A DNA stretch of 64,000 nucleotides from Maylandia zebra (GCF_041146795.1 NC_135170.1:7903033-7967032), one strand, 5' to 3'; positions 26,817-40,415 are shown, counted from the stretch's first letter. The notes: generated by a model not told the origin, from the letters alone. Numbers and translations are program-made.

Positions 26817-27066
26817 AAATGGCCTGTACTTGTATAGCGCTTTACTTAGACCCTAAGGACCCCTAAGCGCTTAACACTACATTCAGTCATTCACCCATTG
26901 GCGATGGCAAGCTACATTGTAGCCACAGCTGCTAGCCACCACCAGTAGGCAATGGGTGGGGTGTCTTGCCCAAGGACACAACAACTGAGACTGTCTGAGC
27001 CGGGGCTCGAACCAGCAACCTTCCGATTACAAGACGAACTGCCAACTCTTGAGCCACGATCGCCCC
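26817..27066 (-). mobile_element. tRNA-derived SINE
   Basis: Reverse complement starts with a tRNA-like head (GGGGCGATCGTGGCTCAAGA, then GGTTGCTGGTTCGAGCCCC as B box), followed by CCTTGGGCAAGACACCCCAC and ends AAAGCGCTATACAAGTACAG. Same broad family as 3700-4001. Confidence 0.85.
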
Positions 27067-27561
27067 ATGTAGATAACATTAGCAGGAATGGGTGCCTGAT
27101 CTGAACCTGAGTGGTATTGTGTTATTGTTACAGTTTGTCCATAATGAACACCATGTTTGAACATAAGGATTTTCAAAAGTGCATGTGGCACCAGGACTCC
27201 CTGATTGAGTTTGGAATCCCATCATTAGATGAGCTCTCAATGAGCACCACATGATAGTGAGGTAGAGTGGTGTGGGAGGATGCTGGAGAGGCCCTCCCAA
27301 ATGTATAGTAAGCGTTCAATCATATGATAAGGGAGTGTCTGACAGAGACCCCTGACCACAAAATCTTCAATTTCCAAGTCTTGCAGAACTTCAAAGACAT
27401 TATGAGGGAGACTAGGAACATCAAGTCTAAATTAAACATGTTTCACACCTCCATTGTTGAGGCAGCTACATGGATCTGTGGCTGCCACTACCTATACCTG
27501 TCATAGAAGGAATACCTTTGACATATTCAAGTCTACATGTGAGTTTACCTGACTAGGCTAC

Positions 27562-27621
<60 letters not shown>

Positions 27622-27800
27622 GATTGGATTTATATAGTGCTTTTCAAGGCACCCAAAGCGCTTTACAATACCACTATTCATTCACTCTCACATTCACACA
27701 CTGGTGGAGGCAAACTACAGTTGTAGCCACAGCTGCCCTGGGGCAGACTGACAGAAGCGAGGCTGCCATATCGCGCCATCGGCCCCTCTGGCCAACACAT
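27562..27800 (-). mobile_element. tRNA-derived SINE with ATA tail array
   Basis: An AAT/ATA trinucleotide array (27562-27619) then the reversed 3' part of the SINE family seen at 3700-4001 (TTTATATAGTGCTTTTCAAG, ACCCAAAGCGCTTTACAATA), ending about 27800 before the tRNA-like head, so it is 5'-truncated. Confidence 0.85.
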
Positions 27801-28138
27801 GTATTTTGTAGACATTTCACTCCATTTAACTGAGCTACTATGGGAGGTACTATGGGAGAGTATGTGCTGTAGTTTGTTGGTATCAGCCATTAACTGTATT
27901 AAGCTCTTGGTCTGAATTGCTGGCAGTCAGCCATAATTATTCCCAGTGACTCCATCAGGGCTCCGCTTTGTCACCAATTCTGTTCTTAAATTTTAAGGAC
28001 AGAATTTCTAGACATAGCCAAGTGGGGAAAGCATTCCACTTTGGTGGCCTCAGGATCTCGTCTCACGTTTTTGTGGATGATGTGGTTCTGTTGGCTTCAC
28101 CAGGCGTAGCCTCCAGCTCACACTGGAGCAGTTCTCAG

Positions 28139-29183
28139 TAGGGATGGGTATCGAAACCCGGTTCTTGTTGAGAACCGGTTCCCACTGTTTCAATTCCTTG
28201 GAATTGTTTGCCATTTTTGCAAACGATTCCCTTATCGATTCCAGTCGCCCCGAATGAGGTCACCACGTTGCGGAGTGTCATTTACCTGGCAGGAAACACG
28301 GTACCTAAGCGGCTCAAACGCTCAAAAGTTTGGTTATACTTTACGAGAACGGATGACAACGGGGCAACTTGCAAAGTAGATATTTCATTTAAGGGAGGAA
28401 ACACTACGAATATGCAAAAAACACACGATTACCTTAAATGAATGTCGTGTTTTTAATTCCGCTCTGGACTCGTGAATCTCAACCCAGCAGCAGCGGTAAC
28501 GTTTGCACGTCCTCTCCCGTTAATGCGGCAGGTAAATAATCAACAACAGTGCATATTTTGTTTGCGCGATCTGCCTTATCACAAAACCTGCCATTACTGT
28601 GCATTTAGGTGACCATGATGAGAGAGACAGACAGAGTTTGGCTCAGATGCTGGCAGGTCTCACTGCAGTCTACCGGTGGCGTCTCCTTTCAGGCCAGGAT
28701 AGACAAATGTCACCGAGCAGTGACTAAGTTTGTGGTCAAAGGCTTGAACCCATTTGCCACAGCAGATGTCCCCAATATTCGGCAAGTGAATGTGTTTAAT
28801 TGTAGGCAGGGACATTACTGGATATTCTTGTGTAATTGCTACTGAATAATTTATGTTATACTTTGTTATTGCTACAGAAGAATATTTATTTTATTATTTT
28901 ACATTTAGAATTTTTTTTCCTGGGGACCCTGTGACACCCCATTGAAGAGCCGTAGGCTGTGGATCTGTTAAGATCTCACTGTTGGGTTTGTAAGGCCATG
29001 TTACTCCTAAATTTCTATCTTGTTCGAAGAGAAGATATAAAACAAAGTTCTAAGCTAATCAACCTTCGTGTTCTCCTTTTTTTAAAAAAAAGAATCGATA
29101 AGAAAATCGATAAAGAATCAAATCGTTAAACAGAATCGAAAATGGAATCGAAATCGTGAAAATCTTATCAATACCCATCCCTA
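28139..29183. mobile_element. hAT-type DNA transposon, 1045 bases, with perfect 8-bp duplication
   Basis: The ends are TAGGGATGGGTATCGA and its near reverse complement (ATCAATACCCATCCCTA). GTTCTCAG occurs directly on both sides (28131-28138 and 29184-29191), the 8-bp duplication of hAT elements. On the plus strand, 28208-28441 keeps a BED-finger-like frame (KRSKVWLYF..., a decayed Cys-Cys part, NTTNMQK) and 28609-28845 keeps KFVVKGLNPFATADVPNIRQ, as in ZBED-type transposases. The catalytic core is missing. Confidence 0.9.
28208..28441 (+). pseudogene. BED-finger fragment of the hAT transposase
   Basis: 77-residue frame with SKVWLYFTR and SFKGGNTTNMQKTHDYLK. Relative to a BED finger, one Cys of the first pair and the first His of the last pair seem lost through small deletions, so it should not fold as a finger. 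Confidence 0.55.
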
Positions 29184-29489
29184 GTTCTCAGCCAAGTCTG
29201 ACGAGGCAGTAATGAGAATTAATATCTCTAAATCTGAAACCATGGTGCACAGCTGAAAAAGGGTGGAATACCCATGCTGAGTCAGGGATGATTTGCTCCC
29301 CCAAGTGTAGGAGTTTAAGTATTTTAGGATTTTAAACACAAGTAGGGGGACAGGCGAACAGGAGATTAGTAGATAGACTGGATAACATTACTGTTCCTGC
29401 AGTAATGTGAACATTGTACCAGTCTGCCGTGGTGAAGAAAGAAGTGAGTGTTGTTGTGTATTCAGTTTAATTCCCATTTAGCCTTTTGT

Positions 29490-29600
29490 GTGAATGTGTT
29501 TGTGAATGGGTGGATGACTGGATATGTAAAGCGCTTTGGGGTCCTTAGGGACTAGTATAGCGCTATATAAATACAGGGCATTTACCATTTGCCATTTGAT
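29490..29600 (+). mobile_element. SINE 3' end fragment
   Basis: GTAAAGCGCTTTGGGGTCCT followed by AGCGCTATATAAATACAGGG, the 3' body of the tRNA-type SINE with a CCATTT tail. Confidence 0.75.
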
Positions 29601-31239
29601 TCATTTTTTCAGACTTTTGGGCTTTTTTAAAATCTACTTTGTGCTTTCAGTCTCATTTGGGTCCTCCACCTCAACTCTTCTGGGCCTGAACTCCAATATA
29701 ATACAAAAAAACCCCCAACAACAGACCACAAAGCCTGAAATGCTTACAAAATCTCTCAAATATGCTCTCGCATATTATTTACAGCCAAATTTCACAAAAA
29801 AATGTAGCTGTTTCCCTGATTGTTGTAGTTATCATTTAAACACAGTAGGTTATACTCAGTGGGTACAGTTATTTAAATGGGCCAGAAAACGACATGCTAA
29901 AATGACTAATATTTCACTCAGTCAGCTGAAGCCATTGTTAATTTTGTAATGTTAAAAATGTTGTTATTGTGTTTGCTAGCCTATTCTGGCATTAATTAAC
30001 ACAAAACTCCTAATTTACTGTTCCACTAACATGTTTTAATTTGATTTACATGTGATGTTAACATATGGTCTTGTTTTACTTATTAAAACTGCATCTAAAC
30101 ATTCTGTAATGCTATATCTCAGTGGAATAGCTACTGTATGGCACTAACCTCCATGAACTACTGAAAGGGTCCATGATCTACTATTGCAATAAAGAAATGG
30201 TCCACTGGAGTGAATGGAGATGACTTGACACTTAATACAATATTTTCTTAAGACAATGTTTTCTATAAAACATTTCTCTAAAAACAGACACTTTTTTTAA
30301 TTTAACTAACTTAAATCCTATTTTAGGATAAATCTATTTTAAATTTGCTATTAGGGATATATAGTTTTATTACTAAAAAATGTGATGAATCACTTACAGC
30401 AATCAAAAATAAAACTGAATGTTAAAATAAGTGTTCGCTTCTTTATTCAATTTCTTTTTATTTTATTTTATTTTTTTTGCCAAAAGTATAAAGTGTTTCT
30501 TCAGATGGCCAAAAGAGCCACTGGTTCAAGACACCAGACCATAGTCTTCCATAAAAGCCCATTAAGTAGCTTTTTAGGCCCAATGAAAAAAATATATGAA
30601 AACGAAATGTAAGTTTTTCAGCCTGTTTGGTAAAAAATCTATGTGCCCCCTACTCAGTCTCAAGCGGGCTTAGTTGCTCTTTGGAACCACTACTATGAAT
30701 TTCTGGGACTATATGTAACAATATCAAACTTGTGTCCTTGTAAATAAACCAGTAGTTTGTGACTATGAGACTATTTTGGGTCAATAGGTATACTTGTTTG
30801 CCTTCACAGAAATAGTGCAGGCTCCCCCTGGAGCCTACACTATAGGGTTCAACTTTACAAAGATATCCATCTGTTATCTTGTGTCACTTACCCTAACATG
30901 GTAATCCTGATAAGTGGTAACATGAAAATTGTCTAATGAGCTTGGAAAGAAAAGCGTCTGGACTTCTTTGACCAATTTGAAAATATTTATATTTATATTA
31001 TTCCTTCCTATTCTTCTGTTTGAAAAAAAATATAGTGTGTTGTTAAACACTATACAGGCTGAAAGGAAGACAGCTGACATAGTGAAAGAAGTGAATTTGT
31101 GGTAGGAAAAGCATTGTGCAGCAGTAGTATTTACAAGCAATCTATGAATGTAAATCTTTAAATCGTGGCTTTGGCTAGTAAAAGTGTAAAAGTACTATAT
31201 AAATGTAAGTTGTTTAATGTGTGTTAAAGAGTTTTAGCC
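29601..31239. other. Intergenic stretch
   Basis: AT-rich, no gene recognised. The longest frame (29536-29949) begins in the SINE tail and has no domain I recognise. Confidence 0.5.
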
Positions 31240-31578
31240 TGAAAGCACCAGGATATGTCCTTCAATGCACATATTAAACATGTATGTAGGGATGCTTTCT
31301 TCCATTTGAACAATGTCTCTAGAATTAGAAGCATCCTGTCTCAGAGTGACGCGAAACAAACTAGTTTTTGGTTCTGCTGGAGGTTCTTCCTGTTAAAAGC
31401 AAGTTTATTCTTACTACTGTCACCAAAGTGCTTGCTAATAGGGGGGCCATATGATTGTTGGGGTTCTCTGTTTTCTCTGCATTATTGTAGGTTAACGAGG
31501 ATGTTAACTTACAGGTATGAAGTGCCTTAAGGTGATCGTTGTTGTGATTTGGCTTTATATAAATAAAATTGAATTGAA
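31240..31578 (+). mobile_element. Rex1-like LINE fragment with internal deletion
   Basis: A short reverse-transcriptase C-terminal piece (SFNAHIKHVCRDAFFHLNNV, RIRSILSQSDAKQ) is joined directly to the 3' UTR (ttctgctggaggttcttcct, ccaaagtgcttgctaatagg) and ends GTGCCTTAAGGTGATCGTTG, then ATAAATAAAATTGAATTGAA. The coding part between them is deleted. Confidence 0.75.
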
Positions 31579-32642
31579 TTTCAAAAATGTAAAAATGTTC
31601 AAACCAAGTCTCTTGCGTGAATTTCTGCCTTGCAGTTCATTTGATGAAAGGTGAGGACTTGAATATGAATTGGTTCTAGTGCTTAGTTGAGAGATACAGG
31701 GTGATGGATACCCTGGTCAAGCTTCCTCATGTGGGTGACAACAGTGGTACAGACAGGCAGATGAGTTATCTGCCTGTACCAGGTACCAGCTGAGTTCTGA
31801 GCAAATTCTTCCAGAGAGCATCAGACCAGTACCGAGGCAAAAGTTACATTTTCCCACAGGAAATGACAACACTTGAGGAAACCCAGAGAGGTTTCTGCAG
31901 AACAGAGAAACAGGAACATTAAAATTTCAAGAACACACAGGGAACATTTAGGAGCCCAACTTCCACAACCATTGGTACCAATCTGGCAAAGAGTAGTGGC
32001 TAGAGCGGCTTCTTAAATACTGGCAGCTTGATAAGTATATGAGCAGCAGGTGTGTAGGTTAGGTTGGAAGTTATAGAATGTTACTGCTGCCCACTGACCT
32101 GTATTATTGGTCATTTTTGCTGTCCTGGAAAAAAAATGAAATAAATGTACAAACCTGTTGAAATATGAAATATGAAGTTAAAGGGTTAGGGTCGCTTTTC
32201 TGATTATCTTTTTCCACTTACCAGAGTCTCTAGCTGGGAGGGCAGGTGAGCTGTGAGGCTTGTCTCAGGTAAGGCAGAGAGTCTTAGTTATAAGCTCAGC
32301 ACCAAACTACCTCTGACTGTCTGTTTATGTTTCTGAGTGTTTGCATTTTTTGTGGTGTCTATCTAGGACTAAATTAAAATAGGTTAAAAGGTAGCATTAA
32401 GATGCAGAGACAAAACAGAAAGCTGATTAACTGTGATTGACTGTAACTTTAATCCCTTCTTCAAAGAAATGTATCAGTCTGATTTTAGATGCTTCTTCTT
32501 CAGTTTTCTTTATTTGTCTGTCTCTCATTTTAATATTCCTGTCAACCCAATGGCTCCGGAATCAGGAAGTTGTGCTCCAGTATTCCCGGAAAAGAGTGGA
32601 GATATGTGTGTGTCTGTTTGTCTGTACATGCACGTGGATGCA

Positions 32643-32646
<4 letters not shown>

Positions 32647-32720
<74 letters not shown>
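32647..32720. repeat. TG microsatellite
   Basis: Perfect TG run of about 74 bases. Confidence 0.98.
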
Positions 32721-32721
<1 letters not shown>

Positions 32722-33750
32722 TCTGAGGGGCTTTCAGAAAATCATGAAAGATGATATAGGAGACATGGTGAAAGCAAAGCACTGACTGAGTGAAGGAAAC
32801 GGAGGAGACTGCTTACATAGTTGCATTAACTCTGTAACCTGAAACACTGATGCAGATATTAAACAGAATTTATTAATAACATTTACACATATTTCAGCTG
32901 ATGAGAAAGAGAGAGAAATTGTCTGCATCGCTGACATTCTCGTTTTTAATTTCTTTTCCAAGTTTGAGCACCATCAGATGACATTAAATAAACCTGCTAA
33001 TGAAATTAAAGTGATATTGACATTTTCTGCATTTGTGAAGTGATGATGTTAAATAAGAAGTAGATCTTCTACTTCATAATTTTTGTACCTTTTCAGGACA
33101 TCATCATTTCACAATTTACTGATGTTTGACAACCAAAATGCAATGCATTGCAGATCCTGCAGGAAATGTGTACAGAAAACAGAAATTAATGATGAAAAAA
33201 ACTAATTAAAAAAACAAAAAACAAACGACTCCTGTCACTATAAGTCAAATTCACAGATCCAGCATGCTGATTCCGTCTAACACAGTTTTTTTTTTAATGT
33301 AATGCAACATGACTGTTTTTTTTTCTTTTCATTTTTTTTTTCAACATTCCATGTTTGGAAAAGGGAAGAAACATCCAAAAGAATACTTGGCTGATGTTAG
33401 AACCTCTAAGTATTGCTACTACAGGCTGTTGTAAATCAATCAACAAACCTGGGGCCAAACAGCACCAAGGCAGAAAAGTGAGACATGATCTGCGATGTAG
33501 TTAGTATGTTATTAGACAGTTCTTCCTGTTTTTTGAAACATGCCATACATGTGACCTAAATGGACAGTAGTTTCTCACATATCTTAGATCATCTAATGAG
33601 ATTGCTCTGATGGTGCCTAAATTCAAATTTAAAACAGTTCTTCACACTTTTTTGATCCAGTTTGAGTTGAGACTTTATTATCAACCATGTGGGATCTAGG
33701 TTGTTAATATTTGCAATCACTACCATGTATTTTAAAGAAAAAGAGAAGCA

Positions 33751-33863
<113 letters not shown>

Positions 33864-34599
33864 CTGATTGCCAAAGACAAAAATCTAACATTTTGATAGC
33901 ATTAAAGGGTATGATTATTGTTCACAATCATTGAGGATCAAGATCTTTATTTCTCTTTTTTTGGCTTCTGTAACATTTTGCAGTACTTTGGTCAACGTTT
34001 GTTGTTTTGAAATATACTCTGTTTTTTCGGTTTTAATCTCCTGACATTGACTGGACCAAAATAATTGTGGTTTGGTTATAGTCAAATCAATGAATGTGGA
34101 TACTTTCATAACAGTGATGTCATTAATGCTTTTTTAAAAATTTTGTTATCGTTTGTATATCAAATGGTGAAAAAAAACAGAACCAACAGTGAAAAGGTGA
34201 AAACGAGATGAAGGTGATCTTCTTGTGTATCAAAGGACTGCTTTGAGTCTCTTAATGAGCTCTTATGCCTCTGCAATTTCAGCTGACCTGACTTTCATCA
34301 CGTTACCTGTGATGAAAGTTCATTTACCTATGATCAAACAGTTTTCCACAGTTTCTTCCTCTTCACAAAATGAGAACCAAGTTGAAGGGTCACCATTTGT
34401 AACAGTGAAGGAGCTCAAGTGTAAGGGAACCACTAATAAAAACTTCCTTGACATGCAGAAGAAAAGGATCTTGATGTTTTTTGATCACAACACAACACAA
34501 AAGTCATAAGTCATAGAGAGAGCCTGAGAGATTATACAGCACTTTGCATTTAATCATTAATTTCTGGCTCTCTTCCAGAACTTTCTTTTGTCCTCTCTT

Positions 34600-34760
34600 C
34601 CTTCCCTTGCAGCAGATGGCCACCCTTCCCTGAGCCTGATTCTGGCAACAGTTTCTTCCTTCCCAAGTACTTGCTCAAAGCGGGTCATTTGATTGTTGGT
34701 GTTTTTTCTGTATTATTTTAGGGTGTTGGGCCTTGAACGCCTTGAGGCAACTATCTCCCT
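34600..34760 (+). mobile_element. LINE 3' UTR remnant (Rex1-like)
   Basis: gcagatggccacccttccct, cctgattctggcaacagttt and ttgaacgccttgaggcaact match the 3' UTR family seen at 31370-31578. Old and diverged. Confidence 0.55.
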
Positions 34761-37700
34761 CCTATTCACACACATGTATTCTGTCTTGCCTCTACTTTCA
34801 TTCCTCTTCTCTTCAGTGCATACCTCCACCTCTTCAAGCTCCCTTCCACCTGCTTCCTACTTCTCACTACAAATTACAATGCCCTTTGCAAACATCATAC
34901 TTCATTGAGACTCCTGCCTGACCTCATCTGTCAACCTGTCCATCACTACTGAGAACAAGAAGAGGCTCAGAGCCAGTCCCTGATGTAATCCCACCCCCAC
35001 CTTGAACCCATCTGTCACTCCTACCGCACACCTCACCACTGTCATCCAAGTCATGGTGGTCTAAAGAGCCTGAAAAAGAAGACAAATGGACTTCTTTAAG
35101 TTTTGTGAAACTCTCCTGAACTGCTCTCTACATCTCCAACAACACTCTCAAAGCAAATATCCCATCTGTAGTGTTCTTTGTCAGCATGAAGCCACATCTT
35201 AACCTAGCTTCAACAAAATAAGAAGCCTATTAGTGCCCGCAAATAATACAAGTTCACAATAGATGTAGTAGCTATGCATTTCATACTCTTCAAACTGAAG
35301 TCAAATGTTGGAGGTCAGAGTAATTATGTAGTGTTCCTCTGCACACAGAATGGTGATGTGAGAGAACAGTGGAGAACAGAAGAGAAAAGTCAGAGCTGGA
35401 GGGGGATGGACACAGCTATCAAAGGTACAGGTAAAATTAATCATAGGACAGTTAAAAGTTGCAGCAAGCAAATCACATAATCTGGAATTTCCCCTTGTGA
35501 CAGAGAGACATCTTAAACAGACTTTTTATGAAAACTCAGAATTTTGCAAAAAAAAAAGTGTTTTGGGTAACAAAAAATTTATTTAATATAGTATTTCAAA
35601 AAAGGTTAATTACCTTCAACTCTGGCCACTAGATAAGTTTATAATGTCTTATAAAAAGCTGGAGCACCCTTTTTAAGTGTGATGTTATAAAACACATCGT
35701 AGTATTTCCACCATGCATTTTTAGATGCATCATCATTATTTGATTTTTCTCAGTTCTTGGCTGCCGGTTAGTGGTATGAGTCGACCACTCAGCAGTCTAT
35801 TTAGTGGCAGTTAATTAGTGCAGTTGAATTGACTGACAATTGTCTGTGTTGGTCCCTTGGCAAATACCAGTAATCCCATGGAATGGCTCTTTATTGACCT
35901 ATTAGTAAGCGAGTCCATGAGAGAGTTTTGTGCACATACGGAGAGTGATTTGTGTTTGGTGTGTGTCCTCCAAGGCTACCACTTGACAACTCAATATACA
36001 GAATTGTGTGTGTGTCTGTGTAGGGTGGGGGGGGATAGCTGTCCAATCTTTGCTCTCACATCCACAACAAACAGTATATTGATGGCACCCTCATAGGTAT
36101 TGCTCACCTCTCTTTGGCTCACATACAAGACTGAATGGAAGGTAGTTTACCTACCATTAACATACAGTGGAAATGATTCTGTCACTGTACACATGTATGT
36201 GACTCAAGGACAGAGCATGCACACACTCTAAACCCCAGTTACACATTTGTTTTCTTTAGTTATGACTCTGCTCCTTATATCACCTCTTATTTTTATTTTA
36301 TTTATTGCTTTCAAACAAACTGGACAGACCTTTTGTTCAGGTCCCAAAACTGTTTAAATGTGTTGTAATTGTGTCAAGAATGCACATTAGTTTACCTGTT
36401 GCCAGGTTGGAGAGACTTTCAGTGAATCCCTTATGTTGTCCCTTATTGTAAGATTAAAAACAAACAGCTTCAATCTTCCAATTTTGGAAAAAAGTACAGT
36501 AACAAGTCATTTTCTATACCGGCATTATTGAATGCCTTTCATCTAATACTAGAAATGTTGCCCTCTCTGGCATTATAGGATATGTGCTGTGATATATGAT
36601 TTCAAATATGTTGCTGTATATTTAAGCAGATAATAACAAGTGCACCTGATCATATCAGATGATAAAATTAGGTTTGAAAATAATCCTAAAAGTATGGCAA
36701 TACCAAACAAACTTGATGTGTACACGAGTTTCAGAACTTGAGACAAATCTAGGAACCGATCCGTGCAGTCTAACAAAACGGACAACTTTGAGTTAGCCAA
36801 TCCAACACAAGGCTGTCTGATAGCTGTCTGTTTATCAGACAGTTGTGCAGAGAGCTTCTTGTGTTTTGAAACTGTGCTAAAATAGAGTTTCAAACAGTTT
36901 TCAAAAACTCTCGAAATTATCTTTTCGTTTTTTTTGTTTATTTTTTGTAAGCTGTTCCAGTTATGAAAGATATAATAAGCCATTCCAGCAGTGGAATGCT
37001 TCAGAACCGCATCTGGTTAGGCTCAAGTGACAGAATGGTCCAGTGGCCCTAGTAATGATAGGACAAAAGAGGAAATCCATTAACAGTCACAGAGCCACAA
37101 AACTGGAATAAGGAGGAGGTCAGGGTGGATATTGAGGCCAATAAAATACATAACTTCATCACAGGCTCTGTGTTTTCTATTTCTAATAAAACTTTCTTTA
37201 TTTTTAGCTTTCTTCATTTTTGGGTGCCTGGTAACCTGAACAGCATCTATAAATAATATGTAAATCATGTATGTCCTAGGGTCGCAGCAGCGAAACTCAT
37301 CATACAGTTACTCATAGAAAAGCTGCTCTTAAAACCAAATGTTCAGGTCCAAATGAAATTCAAAAGCTGCACTCATTGACACCACAAGCAGAAGTGTAGT
37401 TTTGTTTACCGGAGCTGTATACAGAGCAGGTTATCCTTCCAACCTGCTTCAAATAACCTTAACATCCTATTATAATAAATAGGTAGGTTTGGTTTTTTTT
37501 TTTTGTTTTAAACCCTTACAGCGTCACAGCAAATGTTGAAGGGGTTTTAAAGAAAACAATTATGTGACCATCAGTCATTTCAGGAATGCCTTGAAATGAT
37601 GTCTGGTTTGGCTCAAGTGACAGGACCCTCTAGTGGCCAGAGCAATTTTCATGGGAACAAAAGATGAAGTCAGGTGACTTTGTCTTTAGATCCCCCAAAT

Positions 37701-39545
37701 CAGCATAAACAGTAGGTCAGGGTGGATAGGAGAGTCCATCAAACAAGAGTGGATTTGAACAAGAATTTTTTTCTTTTGTTAATGATACTATCAGTGAAAT
37801 GCACCTCTAAGTTTGTTTATTGGGCCTTGGCTTTTTGGTAATTTAATTAGACTCAAAATACTTACATAAGTACATATTTTTAAAAGCAGAGAAGAAGGAC
37901 AGTTGCATAATTCCCCAAATGTACTATTGACATAATATTAGTATTTAAATAAATATTTAAAGTCTTTACCATAGGATCATTTATTTTACAGATTTTTTCT
38001 GTTCCCTGCAATTATTACCTTCTCCTATGGATGAGACATACAACCAATAAGGTGGTTAGAATGGAGGACTTGTTATTATTTATTATTAGATCCCCCTGCT
38101 ACAGTATTGTTTGCCCTGTTCATGCTGTTAGCTAGTTGATATGCTTAATCACAACAACAAATAAATAAATAGAAAATAGGGGTGTTAGAAATTTTCCAGA
38201 ATGCAAAGATTATCTCATTTTAGCCCATTACTGGATCTAAATTAAAGGGTTTATCACAAAATACAGTTTTATTCAATTCAATATGTAACTTAGGGGTAAT
38301 TTCGAACAATTTTATGTAGCAATCCCACTGGTCTCATGTATGGATTTCCTTATCTGAGACAGGCTGGTAACTAGTTCAGGGTGCCCCACCTCTAGTTCTA
38401 TGGTAGCTGGGATAGCTACCAGCCCCCTGTGACCCTGAATTGGATAAGCAGAAAAGATTATGTATAAATATATCAAATGATAAGCTATGTTTCCAGTGTT
38501 AGAAAAAAAAAACAGTTTGCACAGTAATGTGATACAGATAAAATATTCACTTCTTTGTAAACTTTTTTGATTGCCAGGTTATGAAACTAATTTTGCCGTA
38601 GTCTTTATGCATTCAGGTGTGATGTTGTTGTATTAACAAGTAACTGTTTCTTTTTCTACATGAAAGAAGGTTAAGTATAAAACTTCTGCCATTAAAAATA
38701 GTGTTTCATTTTCTATTTAAGCCCATCCCTTTGACTTGTAGGTCAGCAGCAAAGCTAGCGAAGAAGCTGCAGGAGCAGCAATAGCATGACAGTCTTTTGA
38801 GAGGAAAGTTTCCTCTTGACAACCAGGATGATAAAAATCCACTACTCACATATTTCACCACTGCTGCTAAGTGGGTGATCTATCACACCTGAGTTATGCA
38901 GTATCACACACGTACCCTTACACACATACACACAGGCAGAAATCATAATGATGGCAATGGTGATGCAAGAGATAAAGGAGCAGCCCGCATATTACAGCAT
39001 GGCAGCAGGCCGACAGGCGGTGACAGCCAGGAGAGAGAGATTATTGGAACACACACACACTCTGTCCCCAATACACACATGCAGCCACTCAGAAGGTAAG
39101 ATATGTCTCCCAGCATAGAGATGCTGGGAGACATATTATTGCTGTAATCTCTTTGTCTACAAGACACACTTAGATGAATGGTTACAGAAGAAAGAGAGAT
39201 TGTAACTGCAACTGTGTTTAACTGCATGTCGCACAGCCTAGTCTCATAGTTAATACACTTATTATATGGTGATTAGAATAGCTTTTCGGTTAAATATTTT
39301 TTAGGATAGTTTGAATTATCCTTCTAGTTCATGCAGTGCTCACCTACTAATGTACAGCAGAAGAGTAAACTGAGAAACCATTCCTTCCTAATGAAGCACT
39401 TTATAATAAGTATGCAATGTAGAATGACACATGAGTGAATATCCGAACAGGAGATGAAAACAGGAGTTCCACACAAATCTCCTGCTGTTTATAACCTTTT
39501 TATGGCATCGGTACCAGAGGTGGCAAAAGTACAGACACTCTGTAC
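34761..39545. other. Intergenic stretch between hoxb1a and hoxb2a
   Basis: No gene recognised. A V-SINE 3' fragment lies at 38360-38455 and a perfect hairpin at 39101-39136. The two passages at about 37005-37150 and 37607-37745 resemble each other (ggctcaagtgacag..., ctagtggcc/cagtggccct, ggtcagggtggata), so a local duplication or a dispersed repeat is possible. Confidence 0.5.
38360..38455 (+). mobile_element. V-SINE 3' fragment
   Basis: The words aggctggtaactagttcagg, ggtagctgggatagctacca and ctgtgaccctgaattggata are the diverged 3' part of the SINE at 15126-15513. Confidence 0.65.
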
Positions 39546-39550
39546 TTACA

Positions 39551-39650
39551 GATTAGATTAGATAGAACTTTATTAATCCCTCGGGTGGGTTCCTCTGGGA
39601 AATTCGATTTCCAAAAAAGCACAGCACCGACAGAAGTTACAGACACCCAT
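39551..39650 (-). mobile_element. L2-type LINE 3' tail
   Basis: Nearly identical to 2022-2095: actttattaatccctcgggt, then ctctgggaaattcgatttcc, ending agaagttacag. Confidence 0.7.
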
Positions 39651-40357
39651 ATTAGAAATACTTTGGTAAAAACTGAAGTACTGATTCAAATTCTTTGCTT
39701 AAATAAAAGTGAAAAAGTACACGTTATGAAATGTAAGTAAGAAAGTAAAAAGTAGCTCATTTGTACCAGCAATTTTTTGCAAAGCTAACTGGACCTTGTG
39801 CTTTATGAACATAATAATATAATAATAATGGACATGGGAAAACCTTTTGCAGACTTTTTGCAGTATTGCAGATTATAGGAAATGGACTGCACATGGACCT
39901 TACAAAACCAACCAGTGTTTACTTTCAGAAAAAGGAATTTAAAATTGTTGTAAAAACATCAGTAACTAATTCTGAGGGAGGCAAAAGGACCATTTACAAT
40001 CCCCAGCAGGCACAACAAAACATGCTGCATCTGCAAAGCAAGTATACCAAATTTAAGTTCAGTAGCAATAGCTTTCTAATGTAATATACAGTCTTTACTC
40101 CAGCAATATACCTTGACACACTGCATATAGTTAACAGAGCTGTCTGCTAACTATTATTAAACTATTGAAGCAACTCTTCCCTCTTATTATATCAAGAGAG
40201 GAGTGAGCTTGCTAGCAAAGCTAATGACTCAGGTGATGTTAGTAGTTTTAGCTTTTCAGCTACTTATACACAATAGTTAGTATTCAGTAAAAATGCTTTT
40301 TTGGATTTACACAGATTCATCCATCCGGCATTTGCCACTATTTTGCTGCTTTTATTG

Positions 40358-40415
<58 letters not shown>

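Larger units (their letters stand above)
27130..29460 (+). mobile_element. Rex3-like LINE copy, broken by a SINE and a hAT element
   Basis: Decayed LINE pieces in one orientation: linker region (27130-27500; for example gggagactaggaacatcaag and cctccattgttgaggcagct), reverse transcriptase (about 27930-28138; SVGFTRRS-like region after a decayed FADD box), and the continuation 29184-29460 (KSETMVHS, LLPQVEEFKYF, DRLDNITVPAVM). It is cut by the SINE at 27562-27800 and the hAT element at 28139-29183. Many stops and frameshifts. The family name is from memory. Confidence 0.65.

Noticed and set aside
29536..29949. 137-residue frame as a gene
   Set aside because: It starts in a SINE tail, has no recognisable domain or splice context, and is low in coding bias by eye.
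39101..39136. microRNA precursor
   Set aside because: The stem is only 16 base pairs with a 4-base loop, too short for a typical precursor. The mir-10 gene of this cluster lies near hoxb4 and is outside the window.
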